A stretch of 64,000 nt of DNA. Source: Perilla frutescens (Eukaryota > Streptophyta > Magnoliopsida > Lamiales > Lamiaceae). The DNA is taken from NCBI GenBank assembly GCA_026008535.1, contig BRKX01000002.1, forward strand, positions 1,510,501 through 1,574,500, written 5' to 3'. Both the position numbers and the translations under genes were made by a program. Below the pieces are notes generated by a model that saw only the letters and a program-made list of their open reading frames with translations, was not told the DNA's origin and searched no databases. Below, in pieces: positions 1-11,622 of this stretch; within the stretch, counting starts at the first letter, position 1, and every line of letters begins with the position of its first letter.

Positions 1-1147
1 TCTCAGAGCTAAAAAACGAGACAGCTGAGAGCCCATCAGCTGAATGTCCAAAACTGATAGTCGAAATACCTGCTCTCTCTAACAAGTAGTCAATTAGGGT
101 CTTGATAGGAAATCTTTGAAAGATCCTAATGATCTTGGAGCAGAAGTCATTAAAGTCAAATGACTAGTTCATTTAAAGCTTCAAACGACTACAAGCATTA
201 AACTGCCGCCGGTGAATTAAATAGATTCACCAATCACAACGGTGAAAAGATCACTCATCTATATAAAGAGAGTGAACACAATTTTGGCCAAGACTTTCGC
301 AAATCTAACTTTTGCTACTTTGTAGAGTGAGCTTTCTTTATTCCTCCCCCCACAGCTCAGAGCTTAAATCTCCTAAGCGAAAAGTCCCAACTGAGAAGGC
401 TGCTTCAAGTCTCAAGTAAGTAGCTAGCTGATGCAGAATTCCAGCCAGAGCAAAGCTTCTCAGTTCAGTTCTTCAAAGATCAACCACTCAGCTCAAATTT
501 AAGGAGCACTCCAGGTTGATAACAGATTCAAGACTGCCTTCTTGAAGATTGAGAGAGATCTAAAATCTTGTAAAGATGGAAAATAACACCTAAAGTCTCA
601 GCGAGCAGTTGGGACCGGTAAGTGTGAGCTGTCGACCCAGAAACCAGCTGAGGAGGTGCGTGTACCGATGGGTCCGTTTTTTCGGGACAGCAACAGTTAG
701 AAAGGAGGTCACACTCGGTTTGAAGGGTGCTATTTTCAGGTCCAACAGAATTTCTTTACTGTGTAACTGTAATAAAGAAACTTTACACTTGCATAGTGGA
801 TTGCCCTTCCGCAGAAGGAAGAGAGGACGTAGAAGCAGGAAGCTTCGAACCTCTATAAGTCTTGTTTGTGCTGTACTTATTGCTTTAAGCTTTGCATGTT
901 CTTTAACTGCACACTCTATCACACAAGCTACACTGACAAGCTAAGCTAAGTTTTCAAGCTATCAGTCCTAACTGATCAGCTCACCAGTTAAGCTCTCATC
1001 AAAGCTTTCCATCTCAACTGATCAGTGCATAGATAAATTGTCATAAGCGAGTCAGTGCCCTAAACATTCCGCAATTAGTTTAAGTTTTTGAAGTAAGTTT
1101 ATTCGTCCCCCCTCTAAATTGACATAGACTCGCACCAGGACCAACAG
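1..1147 (+). repeat. LTR and leader of a SIRE-like copia element (5' end outside window)
   Basis: This stretch precedes a copia gag remnant and reads like a plant LTR. A TATA-like box (tatataaag, 260-268) is followed by a long non-coding leader. Near 1140-1160 the bases accaacagtatctg resemble an LTR end in CA joined to a decayed initiator-Met primer-binding site. The left end is outside the window and no matching 3' LTR was found, so the LTR call rests on position and these weak signals. The two overlapping ORFs of about 110 codons near 590-944 lie on opposite strands and resemble no protein. Confidence 0.4.
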
Positions 1148-1198
1148 TATCTGTAAATAAGTTATACGCTTGAAGGAAGTTTCATAGAGCGTCCCCCA

Positions 1199-2641
1199 AT
1201 TTTCGATGGATATAACTACGCTTACTGGAAAGTAATCATGAAAGCATTTATCAGAGCGTCTGATGTCAAAGCATAGAAAATCGTGTTAAATGGCTAGAGT
1301 CCTCCTATCAAGTTGGATGAATCAGGTGAAGTTAATCCAAAACGTGACGCAAGATGGACCAAAGAAGAGAACATAAATGCGAGTCTCAACTCAAGAGTCC
1401 TTAACTCCATATTTGCTGCAGTAGATCTGAATACATTCAGCCTTATATCAACATGTGAAGTAGCTAAAGATACATGGGATATCTTGGAGACTACATATGA
1501 AGGTACCAGTGGTGTTCGTCTATCAAAGCTACAAAATCTAACCACCGATTTTGAAAAGCTCCGCATGTCCGAATAAGAGAACATTAATGAGTTCCATATA
1601 AGGCTACAGAAAATCACCAATGAAAGCTTTGCTCTAGGAGAGATAAGGTCAGAAGAGAAGTTGGTGAGAAAAGTTCTCAGATCCTTGCTAAAAAAGTTCG
1701 CATACAAAGTGGCTGCGATCAAAGAAGTAAATGATATCAAATATATGCATTTAGATGAGCTGATGGGATCTTTGAGAACATTTGAGATGAGTTTGGGAGA
1801 AGATTTTGGTGCTAGGAAGTGGAGGAACATTGCTCTAAAGACAGATGTTCAATCTGGTGATTCCCCAACTGTTGCAGAGTTGCTAAACACCATAAGTTTG
1901 CTCATGAAAAGCTTCAGCAAGATGATGGAAAATGCCAACAGACGATCTTTCCAATGGGATAATCAGAATGATCAATCTTCTGAAAATATATCTCGATCAA
2001 AAAATAAGATGAGGAAGATATGCTGTAAAGAATGCAATGGATTTGGCCATGTTTAAAGTGAGTGTGCTAATACTCTTAAGAAGAACAAAACAAGTTACGA
2101 AGCATCTTCAAGTGATGAAGATTCAGAAGAAAGCGAGATTGATCAAGAAGATAGTGGCTTTGTATTAGTTGCTCGCTAAACAACTTCAAAGGAGGTTCAA
2201 ATAGATTGTCTACTTACTGGAGCACGAAAGTTTACCAAAGAAGAAAAATATAAAGACATTCATGCCAAGGACACGCATGTTGTTCAGAACACCAAATATG
2301 TTCCAAACACTGGAATAAACACCAACAAAAGATTATCTACCAATCAGAGAGTTGTGATCTGCCACTATTGTGAAGAAAAAGATTATATTCGACCAAACTG
2401 CAAGAATTATTTAAGTGATCTCAAAAGGATGAAAAGAAGGTATATTCTAAAAAAGATTAATCAAACTATTCAAAAGCAGTTGCATGAGAAAAAATCTCAT
2501 CAAAAAGGTGGGAGGTCAAAGAAGAGCTGGGCAAGAAAAATGGAGATCATCAACACGATGTTTCTACTGATGTTCATGAACAACCAGATGAACATCGCCC
2601 TGAAGTTGACGCAGAGAATAATATTTTTTCTCAAAATCTAA
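1199..2641 (+). pseudogene. gag: copia gag pseudogene, SIRE/Maximus-like
   Basis: One reading frame runs through the whole interval without a frameshift but carries several nonsense codons: TAG at 1274 and 1295, TAA at 1574, 2054 and 2177. In family terms the order is an N-terminal 'YWK' segment near 1215, the UBN2-type gag core (1313-1900), and a CCHC zinc knuckle near 2020-2068 (CKECNGFGHV, then a stop, then SEC). A second knuckle-like motif near 2360 (CHYC..YIRPNC) has Tyr in place of His. An acidic Ser/Asp/Glu stretch separates the two fingers, as in SIRE-type Gag. The two earliest stops sit where a Trp codon is expected. No protease, integrase or RT follows. In an intact element Gag would form the virus-like particle; this copy is dead. 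Confidence 0.7.
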
Positions 2642-3720
2642 ATGGTGATACTTATGGTTCTGCAGTCATGCAAAAAGAGTTGATGCAGGTCAAAACGATG
2701 GATTTTATTAAAAAAGATGTTCCTAACGGTGTTCTTAAGAAAGAAAAAGAATGAAAACGGATCATTCCATATTATGTTGCTGATGTACCTATATCAAACA
2801 GGAGATCAAAGAAGACCAGTGATTAGTTTGTACGAGATCCTGCAAACGTATCGTGAAGTGTTCGATTTCTCAACTCCCTTTTTCGGATCTTGCCTTAAAA
2901 TCTTTTTGGCAAAAAAGGAGAGTCTGCACTTATTTGCCTTTACATGCTAGCAAATAGGGGGAGTAAATTTTATTATCTTGCATCCATATTTTTACAAGAT
3001 ATTTTTTTGTGCTTAATTTCTGTAATATCAATTCCTTTATATTATATTTTGAACAGATGTTTTTATCTGCAAAACTAGGATCATAATCTGCTAAAAAATT
3101 GAAACTACTGATAAAGAAAAAAGAATATGATAAAAAATGCATTACAACAGAGTAGAGACAAGCTGATAAAAGAGTGAAAAACAACAGGATCATATGATGT
3201 TCATAGGGACATTCAAGAATGTTTTAAGATACATGATTCTACGGTCTTAGGATTGTGTCCTTTAAAAATATGGAGCTAATTTGCCAACAGATAAAGACAA
3301 ATGGGGAGATTGTTAGTACCATCTGCACTAAGGTATTCGAGATTGTTATGATCTGTGTGGCAATTTCAAAAGAACATAAATGTTTTGGTTGTTCAAGATT
3401 GAAGACCATGTTCTGGACATTATACTATGAACATTCCGCTGTCAATCTGATTGAAGATCAATGAATGTACTTGATCATGTTCATGAATATGATTATGTAC
3501 ATGGTTGTCCAAAGAGTTTCCAAGAGACGTGCCATGCTGGGTTCAAGGAGTTGAAGCTGCTGATTCAAGATGGATGTTTCAGAATAGAAGCTGTCTTGTT
3601 CGTGATAAAGATCAAAGAAGGAAATCATGAGTTCTATTCAAGGAAGACATCTAAACTAGGCAAGTCCGAATCTAATAAGGAAAGTTTCCTTTTAGAATAT
3701 GATTTTAATTAGGACTTCTG
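2642..3720 (+). other. non-coding remainder of the copia element, possible 3' LTR start
   Basis: No recognisable domain is encoded. Purine-rich runs at about 2951-2960 (aaatagggggag) and 3299-3309 (aaatggggaga) resemble polypurine tracts. The second is directly followed by tgttagtacc (3311), a plausible LTR start. The bases after 3311 do not match the left LTR-like region, so the pairing is unproven. Short ORFs at 3255-3712 have no recognised motif. Confidence 0.3.
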
Positions 3721-3974
3721 ATTACCTTGTTAAGACTATATCTTTCTTCTATAAATAATCTGGGAGTAATGACCCATTTTTAAAAAATTTCATTTTTAAT
3801 ATAGTCTTTTGATCTTGCCGTTACGACTGATTTAATATTTGAGATATTATTTTTTAGTCGTCCCGCCTGCAGAGAAAGTTAAAAGATAATATCAAGAATT
3901 TATAATATGAATAAAGTATTAAAATACCATAATTTATAATTCCAAATTCCATAAATAATCTAAAAAAAGTCTAG

Positions 3975-3991
3975 ATAATAATAATAATAAC

Positions 3992-4062
<71 letters not shown>
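3975..4062. repeat. (TAA)n microsatellite
   Basis: An almost perfect trinucleotide run of nearly 90 bp, broken by one C near 3991. It lies in AT-rich non-coding DNA. Similar runs occur inside the MULE at 54.3-55.2 kb. Confidence 0.97.
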
Positions 4063-4063
<1 letters not shown>

Positions 4064-5560
4064 TTATCAAACAGTTATTTCCTCCGTAAACTTCCCTAAA
4101 CTCATGCTGTCAACTATAGAACCACCCGTCAGTTTCTTTATCTCAAATTCACACTCACAAGCCACAAGTCATTTACATTATCAGTTTATTCAAGGAAAAA
4201 CCCACCCTTACCATATTCAAAGAATCATGTGTACTGGACATAATTTCTCTTCTCATATCTCTGTCAAAGAATAGATTTTGTTTTCATTCGCTTTGAAACA
4301 AGAGAGAGTGGTCTGTCTCTGTCGTTCTTACGATGAAGGTAAAACTATCCATTATTTAATTCAATTTAGTGTCCAGTTTGTAATCTAATTTTCATGACAT
4401 TTTACAGTAAAACTCCATTAATGTCGAGTTTAAGTTTGAGCATTTAATTCCAAATTCAACATCCAAAATCTTCATCGAATTTCTTTGTCGATCTTCCTCC
4501 TAAAATCTGAGTAAGCTTTCATCAAACCTTTTTTTTTTCCAGTTCTTGAGTTAAATGAATTACATTTCGTAAACCAGCTTTTTTACATCACCCCACTTAG
4601 TATAAATTGATGTTTATTGTCGATAATTAAAATAATGAGAAAAAAATATGAATTTATTAATAAATTTCTAGCCTACCTTACTTTTCAACTTTTGGTTAAG
4701 TTTAAATAGACATGGCATATAAGAAAAGTTAATTTGAGTTTTAAATTGATAATGAGATTGAAATCTTATTAATAATTTTATTGGTCCATTTTAAAAGTTC
4801 CTTCCAGAATCTCGACAATTAGTTAAAAAAAATAGTTAGCAAAAAACTTGTTATTTTTTTAGAGTAATTGATAATATCAAATACATATGTTAAGCTTACC
4901 TCAAATACAAAATAGTGGAATAAATACAGAAATAATAATTAAAGTCCTAAACAATTGTATGCGAGAATATATTCTGAAACATATAATTCAATTCTTTAAA
5001 TTTAATTTATCAAACTTATCAACTCTTACTCTAATCAAGAATATTAAATATTAGAGAAAAGTATACTGCAAATTCTTATTATGTGGCATGACATGAATGT
5101 CTGAATATGAGTTACTCGTTTAATATATTTTGGATAATGCGTATTCTCCACTGAGTGTATTCGTTATACTCATCCCTTCATTATAACATTTCAGATTTTG
5201 GAGTTCGGCGATGGCAGTGAGGAGATGGATGATAGTTAAGTTTTTATTTAAATATTTAATTTACTAAACTCATTTCACTACTAAACTTTAGTTGATAATT
5301 CAGTTGGAATGTGTGTTCCTAATTTTAAATATGTTTAGGTGTTTGAACTATTTAAATCGCTTCCGCTCTATGTTATTTGAATTATTATGGTATTATGGTA
5401 TTTTCTTTGAAAAAGTTTATTAAGACATTATTATGGATTTTAAATATAATTTTATTTGTATATTTGAGAAAATGTTTTAATTCTCTTTAATGCATTATTT
5501 TATATGTTAGTTTTATTTATAAAATTGATAGCATTTTAAGTATATAAAATTAGGGTGTTA
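4063..5560 (+). other. AT-rich intergenic DNA with a doubtful pair of mini-exons
   Basis: Most of the stretch is non-coding. The part at 4100-4332 is less AT-rich and pyrimidine-rich like a 5' leader. It ends in ATGAAG (4333-4338) directly followed by gtaaaa. Further on, tttcag (5189-5194) precedes 5195-5234, which would continue the same frame as an acidic peptide (ILEFGDGSEEMDD) up to gttaag. This could be a relic or true 5' end of a gene, or chance. No downstream exon was recognised. Confidence 0.2.
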
Positions 5561-6010
5561 CACTGGGAATCAGACTAGTTTGGGTAGCACATATACGAAT
5601 GCACAAGTACTGATTAGAGAGTCAAAAGACTTCAAGTTTGAAGCATTAGGCATTCGTCATTATTAGGCTAGAGTTGATCTTTTGATCATTGTTTTTTTCT
5701 AGTCTGTCTTGAATCTTTTTCATACACTTTTAAAGGAGTCTTGGGAGAAATTTTTTGTGGGAACTAGAGGGAGTCTAGGTTGTAAGGGGATCTCATAATT
5801 GAATCTATCGAAAGAGATTGTAGTAGGTAGGAAAGGGGTCGAGTGACGAGAGATCATCGTGTAATAGCCTATGTAACCTTACAACAGAGTAGTGGATTGT
5901 TTCTCACGGACTTGTGAAGTCTCCCTGATGTAGATCTGTTGATCGAACAGGGTTACCATCATTGTGTTCATTATTGCTTTCGTTTACAACAATCTGTTAA
6001 TACATGTTGT
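5561..6010 (+). repeat. LTR-like fragment, copia type
   Basis: The text from about 5740 to 6000 has the style of the U5 end of a plant copia LTR. It includes 'gtggattgtttctcacgg', 'gtctccctgatgtag' and a T-rich end near 'gttcattattgc'. No internal domains, partner LTR or target duplication were found, so it could be a solo LTR or a truncated piece. The call rests on general resemblance only. Confidence 0.3.
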
Positions 6011-6105
6011 CAACAATGCACATGTACATGTTAATGAACATAATGTACATCACACAATTTAGGTAACTTCAACCAACAAACGATGTTATAGATTATTTAA
6101 AAAAA

Positions 6106-7144
6106 GGAATAATGTCCAATTTGGTCCTGCAACAATACCCGAAATCTCAGTTTTGTCCTGAAATAAAATTTCGACCCAAATCGATCCCTCAACTTTTTTA
6201 AAGGTATCACGTTAATCCCCCTGTTAGTCCTTAAACTAATTTCCGTTAACGTCCGTTACTAACGGCATTAATTTAAGGGAAAAGGTCCAAATTGGTCCTA
6301 CAATTATACTCTAAATCTAAGTTTGATCCTGAAATAAAATTTTAACCCAAATTTTAATTGTTCAATGTGGAATCTTTTTATCACGTTTTCCTTTTATTAA
6401 TAATTTCTTTATCTAACTATTCTTTTCATTTTTTATTAATTAATAAGGTCTATGATTAATTTAAAGAAAGTATCAAAATATTAAAATGATTGTAGATGCT
6501 ATAATTAGTAAATGTATATGTTTCTCTCCAATATCAATATAATTACATGTACAATTAATTATTAATGACATTATAATGAATATAATCATTATCAATAAAC
6601 TTATCTGGACTTGACATACGATCGAAGCGATATAAAATGACTAGTTTTCATCCTGTAATAATCATGAAATAATAATATTAGATTTTTTTACCTTGGCTCA
6701 TAATTATATATCATCAGAATTCCATTATGTAGACTAGATAGTTCCACAACTTAGTATTGGTTTCTAAAAATATTAAATTCTTACTGAAACTATTGAAAAA
6801 GACGCCCAAAACTTTTGGATCCATAAATTGTGCATGTGTCTTGTTATTGGCCTCAAATTAATCTAATTGGGGTTTAATAAAAAAAAAAAGGGTCCAATTT
6901 GGGTCAAAATTTTATTTCAAGACTAAATTGAGATTTCGGGTATAGTTGTAGGACCAACTTGAACCTTTTTTCTTTAAATTAATGTCGTTAGTAACGGACG
7001 TTAATGGAAATTAGGTTAGGAACTAATGAAGGGATTAACATGATAACTTTTAAAAAGTTGAGGAATCGATTTGGACCCAAATTTTATTTCGGGACCAAAC
7101 TGAGATTTCGTGTATAGTTGTAGGACCAAATTCGACCTTATCCC
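6106..7144. mobile_element. non-autonomous MULE with long terminal inverted repeats
   Basis: The left end GGAATAATGTCCAATTTGG and the right end, read inverted, GGGATAAGGTCGAATTTGG begin imperfect inverted repeats of roughly 280 bp. A 10-bp direct repeat tttaaaaaaa flanks it (6096-6105 and 7145-7154), compatible with the 9-bp duplication of Mutator-like elements. Each arm holds two related sub-units of the 'tttggtcctacaa..tatacccgaaatctca' type. The 500-bp AT-rich centre has no coding capacity, so movement would need transposase from elsewhere. Its GGGATAAGG end matches that of the element at 34452-35727. Confidence 0.8.
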
Positions 7145-7154
7145 TTTAAAAAAA

Positions 7155-7671
7155 TCCCGCTACTACTTTTATTTATTAAAATTCCTTAAATTCAATATAT
7201 ATTCAACATGTTATGATCCATTCTTGAAAATTTATATAAATCATCACAAGCCAAAATAATAAAGTTTAAAAAAATGCAGAATAATGAGGAGTAGCAGCAT
7301 GAATTTTTCAACCAATTCTGGCGGCATACTCGTTGATTGATTTTTCTTACTCTTACATAATTTAGTTAAGATGTTATAAGATTTTCTTTTGCATAATAAT
7401 TATATAAAATTCTACAGGACATGATATGCAGTTCAATTAAATAAAAATTGATAATGTATTATATTTTTAATGAAAAAGTTAACCTAAAACTGTTGGATTT
7501 GATAAATAAGGACCCGGTGAAATTAAATATTAAAGTACAAGAATCTATTGAAACGAGAAAATTGTACAGTGACTTAATAAAATAAAGAGTAACAATACAA
7601 AGACCTAATAAACAGTGTACGACAAACAATACATGCAGCATAATTAAGAAAAACTATGAAAAATTTGGTAA
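7155..7671. other. 3' flank of P450 gene 1, shared with the other copies
   Basis: AT-rich non-coding DNA. The part at 7180-7380 matches, in inverse orientation, the far 3' flanks of gene 2 (about 30100-30340) and gene 3 (about 55560-55800). The part at 7500-7610 carries 'acctaataaa' sub-repeats from a MULE that lies downstream of every P450 copy. It is therefore part of the duplicated block. No further gene is seen. Confidence 0.7.
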
Positions 7672-9753
7672 TTAAACAACATATTTCTTAGGTAAAAGTA
7701 GGAGGGGGTTTTTCTTCTGCACTGCTATTCCAGGCGCGGGATCTGTATCCACATCTTCTGCTCGAATTCCATTAGGCAATTCCCAATCAAAACTATAGAG
7801 CATGTTTGCAACTCCAAGCTCCACAGTTACAAGTCCCATAGGCATTCCGGGACATATTCTTCGACCCGATCCAAACGGAATCAATCCGAAATCTTGCCCT
7901 CTTATGTCGATATTATTGTTTAAGAATCTTTCAGGCATGAACTCATTCGGATTGTCCCAGTACTCGGGATCTCTCCCGACTGCCCACGCACTAACATAAA
8001 CTATGGTTTTGGGTTGAATTTCATAGCCATCTACAATGCATCTTTCCATTGTTTCTCTAGGTACAAGAAGTGGAGCTACAGGGTACAATCTGAAAACCTC
8101 GTTGATGACTGCTTTTAAATAGGGAAGTTTAGGCAAATCATCTTCATCTACTTTGCCCTTTTCTCCTATCAAATTTCTGATTTCTTCTTGCAATTTTTTC
8201 ATAACATTGGGTGCTTTGATTAGTGCAGTCATTATCCATACAATTGCTGAGGAACTAGTATCTGCTCCAGCTATAAATATGTCCTACAAAAATGAGTAAT
8301 TTGTTAATAGCTATAAAACTTTAGGATAAGTAATTAAATTAAGTAGAGTTTATAATCATTTTTACTATTTAATTTTCACTACATAATTAATAATAAACTA
8401 TTAAGGTTGATTATTTCATAATTATTTATAACGGCCTAAACTATTTAAAGCGTTATAATTAATTTAATTGAATATAAATGATGCGGAAAAGTGATTCTTT
8501 TTTTATATATTTAAATGCTCTAATTTTTATAAAAAAATGAACACTTACACATGAAAAATATTTATTGACCAAATTAAAGAACTGTTATTTTTAAGCAAAG
8601 ACGACGTTGAACTAATTATTTTAATTGCTTAATTGAGTTAATTTCTAGAGTTCAATTTAAAGTGTGTGATTCATTTGATTTATGAGGTGGATTTACATTT
8701 TAATATTCCGTACATGCCTTATTTCATGTGAAAATTATTGGAATTATTATTGTTCATTCATTTTAAATATTATTAAAATTATAAATTTGATAACGAAACA
8801 CAAAAGCAGGGTAACAGGAAATTTCAGCCCGAAATAAACAACCCAAAATCAATAGATGAACATTAATCAAAACATACCATTAACAAGGCTTTGATGTGAT
8901 CCCATGTGAAATCAAACATGTGCTCTTCCTTAAGCTTGATCAATATATCGAGAATGTCATCCCCCACATCTAGCGTTCTAACCCTACTCGGGTCGAGGTG
9001 CTCGTCGATGAGCTCTTGGTAGAACAAGTCCAACTTCTCGCACACCGCGTCGACTTTCTTGATCAATCCAGTGAGCCTATCCACCCACCCGAGTGCAGGA
9101 AAGTAATCAGACATGTAGAAGGCGATAGAAAGCTTCTGAACTTCATGCAGAAGTTGGTCGAACCGTCGCCTCTCCGACCCATGCTCATCGTATTTCTTAC
9201 CAAAAGCAATTCTGCATATCAAATCGCTGCTGAGAGCGACAGTCATCTCACTCAGATTCGCAGCTTGATGAGAGGAGGCGAGATCGGAAATATTTGTAAT
9301 AAAATGAGAGACTTCGTCTTCTCGAACGGGTCGAAAAGATTGGACTTTTTTGAGGCTGAAGAGATGAATGGATGTGATTTTCCTCAGCTCCCTCCAAGAA
9401 TGATCGTACGGTGCGAAGATTATGTCTATGTTGTTGTAGGATAATTTCTGCTGCGAGAGAGATCTTGGCCTGCTGCAAAATGCAAGATCTTGAGTTTTCA
9501 AGACTTCTTTTGCCAATTTTGCAGAGGAAATTATGATTAGAGGGGTGGAACCTAGTTTCATTTGCATGATGGGGCCGTATTTTTTGGAAAGCCTCCATAG
9601 ATAGAGATGGAGGTCGTCGACGGCGGCTAGTTGGTGGAGGTTTCCGATGAACGGAAGCGACGGAGGACCAGGCGGGAGGTTTGTTTTTCGAGTTTTGTGG
9701 AGAGAGAAAATCAAGATTATTGGAAGAGCTATGAGTAGTAGAAGGATCATCAT
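7672..9753 (-). CDS. cytochrome P450, CYP71/CYP83-like (gene 1)
   Basis: Exon 1 is 9753-8878 and exon 2 is 8283-7672. The 594-bp intron has GT (8877) and AG (8284) ends and is phase 0. The product is 495 residues, normal for an A-type plant P450. Residues 3-18 form a hydrophobic ER anchor, followed by the hinge PPGPP (27-31). Further motifs are the C-helix WRELR (120-124), the oxygen-binding I-helix AGADTS (297-302), the K-helix ExxR (354-357), PERF (409-412) and the heme loop FGSGRRICPG with Cys436 as ligand. The first of two adjacent ATG codons (AAACC context) was chosen; the frame stays open upstream to 9969, but that part lies in promoter sequence. It should be a heme monooxygenase on the cytosolic ER face, fed by P450 reductase. 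Substrate unknown. It is about 93% identical by eye to gene 3. Confidence 0.94.
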
Positions 9754-9815
9754 GGTTTCTTTTGCTCGAGATTGAGAATCTACACAAGGAGAGTGAAGAG
9801 AGCAAGAAAAAGTAA

Positions 9816-9828
9816 GATATAAATATTG
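9816..9828 (-). promoter_or_regulatory. TATA-like box of P450 gene 1
   Basis: Read on the minus strand, caatatttatatc lies about 65-75 bp before the ATG. The same position in gene 2 (25799-25811) and gene 3 (36255-36268) holds a near-identical motif. The leader between box and ATG (tctcttcactctccttgtgtag) is also conserved. Confidence 0.5.
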
Positions 9829-9876
9829 TGGATTAGCAAGGAAGTTGGTTGATTGGTTGTATATCACATCACATCT

Positions 9877-10225
9877 AGAGCTAAAAATCAAACCAAATAG
9901 CTTGATACCCGACTCGTGTTTGTCCGTTAAAAGCTCGTTTGAGCTTGATTTGATAAGCATATCAAACAAGATTGAACATAGTTTTGCGTTTGATAAGACA
10001 TAAAGCTCGGCTCGAACTCGAGCTCGCTAAGTTAAAATTAAGAAACATGTATAAAGATATCAGACTACTCGAGCTCGACTCGTGTTTCGACACGATTAAA
10101 GCTCGTTTGAGCTCGAGTCGATAGATAATCAAACAAGCTCAAACATAAACTTTAAAGCTCAATATCATTTCAAATAAGCTTGAACATATGTATGTTCGAG
10201 TTCGGTTCGACTCATTTACAACCCT
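9877..10225. mobile_element. insertion rich in 'gctcgag' motifs upstream of P450 gene 1
   Basis: A 349-bp insert is flanked by a 20-bp direct repeat, ttgtatatcacatcacatct (9857-9876 and 10226-10245). It contains many copies of 'gctcga' and 'caaacaagctcaaac'. A related 294-bp insert sits at the equivalent place before gene 3 (35909-36202) with the same flanking repeat, so it predates the split of genes 1 and 3. No coding capacity. The class is unclear; a 20-bp duplication would be unusual for a DNA transposon and more like a retroposon. Confidence 0.6.
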
Positions 10226-10245
10226 TTGTATATCACATCACATCT

Positions 10246-11005
10246 GGGTTGAAATTTCCAGTTACATTCTTTCGTGTTTCACTCCATGTTTCGTTATCAA
10301 ATTTATGATTTTAATAATATTTATTATAAAACAAAAATTAATTATAGCATAAATAATCATAGTCAACGTTTATAAAAAAAATGAATTAAAAAGTTATAAA
10401 ACATAATTTTGAAAAAATCAACCATAATTATGAATTATTAATTAAAAATTAAAAATTAAATTTTAAAAAATAATTATAAACTCTAATTGGGTGAGATAAC
10501 CCTAAAAACAATCATAAAATTAAACTAAATCACAGAAAAATATAATTTAATTAAAAAATACAAGAAAAACTAGTATTTTTTGAAAGTGTAACACGGAAGG
10601 TGTAATCGAAAATTCCATGTGATCACATCTTCTCCGACATTTTTTAAATGTTGATTTTTTTATTTATTATAATTTAATTTAATATAAAATTTTCATTTAG
10701 GTTTCATCCTTATCCAAATAAGATGTATTAAAAATAAATTAAAAAAATTAATTGTGGCACACGGAATGTAACATGGTTGAACACAGGGGATCTATTCATG
10801 TCATATATCTAAAAAAATCAAATAAATAAATAAAAGAAGAAGAAAAAAGTAAAACAAACTCTTCTTGAGCATCTTAAATGATTTTAGGTACAATCACAAT
10901 CACAGAAGTTCTTTGCAAGAAAAAGGCTAGCTAGTTGATATGAACCACTTACGAAGCTCCAACCATATTCCAACAATTCGAAATCAAATAAAAAAATTGA
11001 ATTTA
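10246..11005. other. duplicated AT-rich 5' flank of P450 gene 1
   Basis: Non-coding. It matches, inverted, the upstream flank of gene 2 (about 22440-23190) and of gene 3 (about 33800-34440 and 35745-35888). Shared landmarks include 'gaacacaggggatc', 'tcttcttgagcatc' and 'ggttggagcttcg' in one orientation or the other. No gene seen. Confidence 0.65.
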
Positions 11006-11014
11006 AAATATCCG

Positions 11015-11346
11015 GAGAGTTAGAGTTTTTTTAAGGGCACCAATTTAGACCAATTTGGAAGAAGACAAATTTATTGCGGGCCGAAATTTAAGGACATTAA
11101 CATTTAAGTGTTGCATTCCCAGGCCAATTTTCAGTCCGAACGGGCTACGGACGCAACACTTAAATGTTAATATCCTAAAATTTCGGCCTGTTCGGGCTGA
11201 AAATTGGCCTCCGTAACCCGTTCGGGCTGAAAATTGGCCTACGGACGCAATACTTAAATGTTAATGTCCTTAAATTTTGGCCCGCAATAAATTTGTCCTC
11301 TTTTCCAAATCGGCCTAAGTTGTTGTCCTTAAAAAAACTCTAACTC
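11015..11346. mobile_element. foldback MITE with 9-bp target duplication (MULE-like)
   Basis: The ends GAGTTAGAGTTTTTTTAAGG (left, after an extra 'ga') and its inverse at the right pair over more than 100 bp. The direct repeat aaatatccg occurs at 11006-11014 and 11347-11355. The interior repeats 'gttcgggctgaaaattggcct' style units twice. No ORF. The 9-bp duplication points to the Mutator superfamily. Confidence 0.8.
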
Positions 11347-11622
11347 AAATATCCGAATATGAAATTGAAATAATCTCGGTTAAAACTAAATTACACTTTT
11401 AACAATTTTATTATGTATATATAGATAATACAGTTGTTTGTGGGAGGGAGAAAATTAGCAAAAACTCATTTTTAATATAACTAATCATAATTAATATTTA
11501 TTACTAAAAATTGAAATTTTAAAAAATTATACATCTTAAGTTTGGAATAATCAGCCCCAAAAATCAATTATATTAAATAAAACTGAAATTAAATATTAAA
11601 AAATAATTATAAACCCTAATTG

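Noticed and set aside
590..944. Two opposing ORFs of about 110 codons
   Set aside because: They overlap antisense inside an LTR or leader and show no domain or plausible start context.
3311..3720. 3' LTR of the SIRE-like element
   Set aside because: It begins plausibly after a purine tract, but the sequence does not match the left LTR-like region.
9248..9805. 185-codon frame overlapping P450 exon 1 in another frame (similar ones at 25840-26322 and 36271-36777)
   Set aside because: It is a shadow of conserved P450 coding sequence. Its repetition in all three copies reflects gene duplication.
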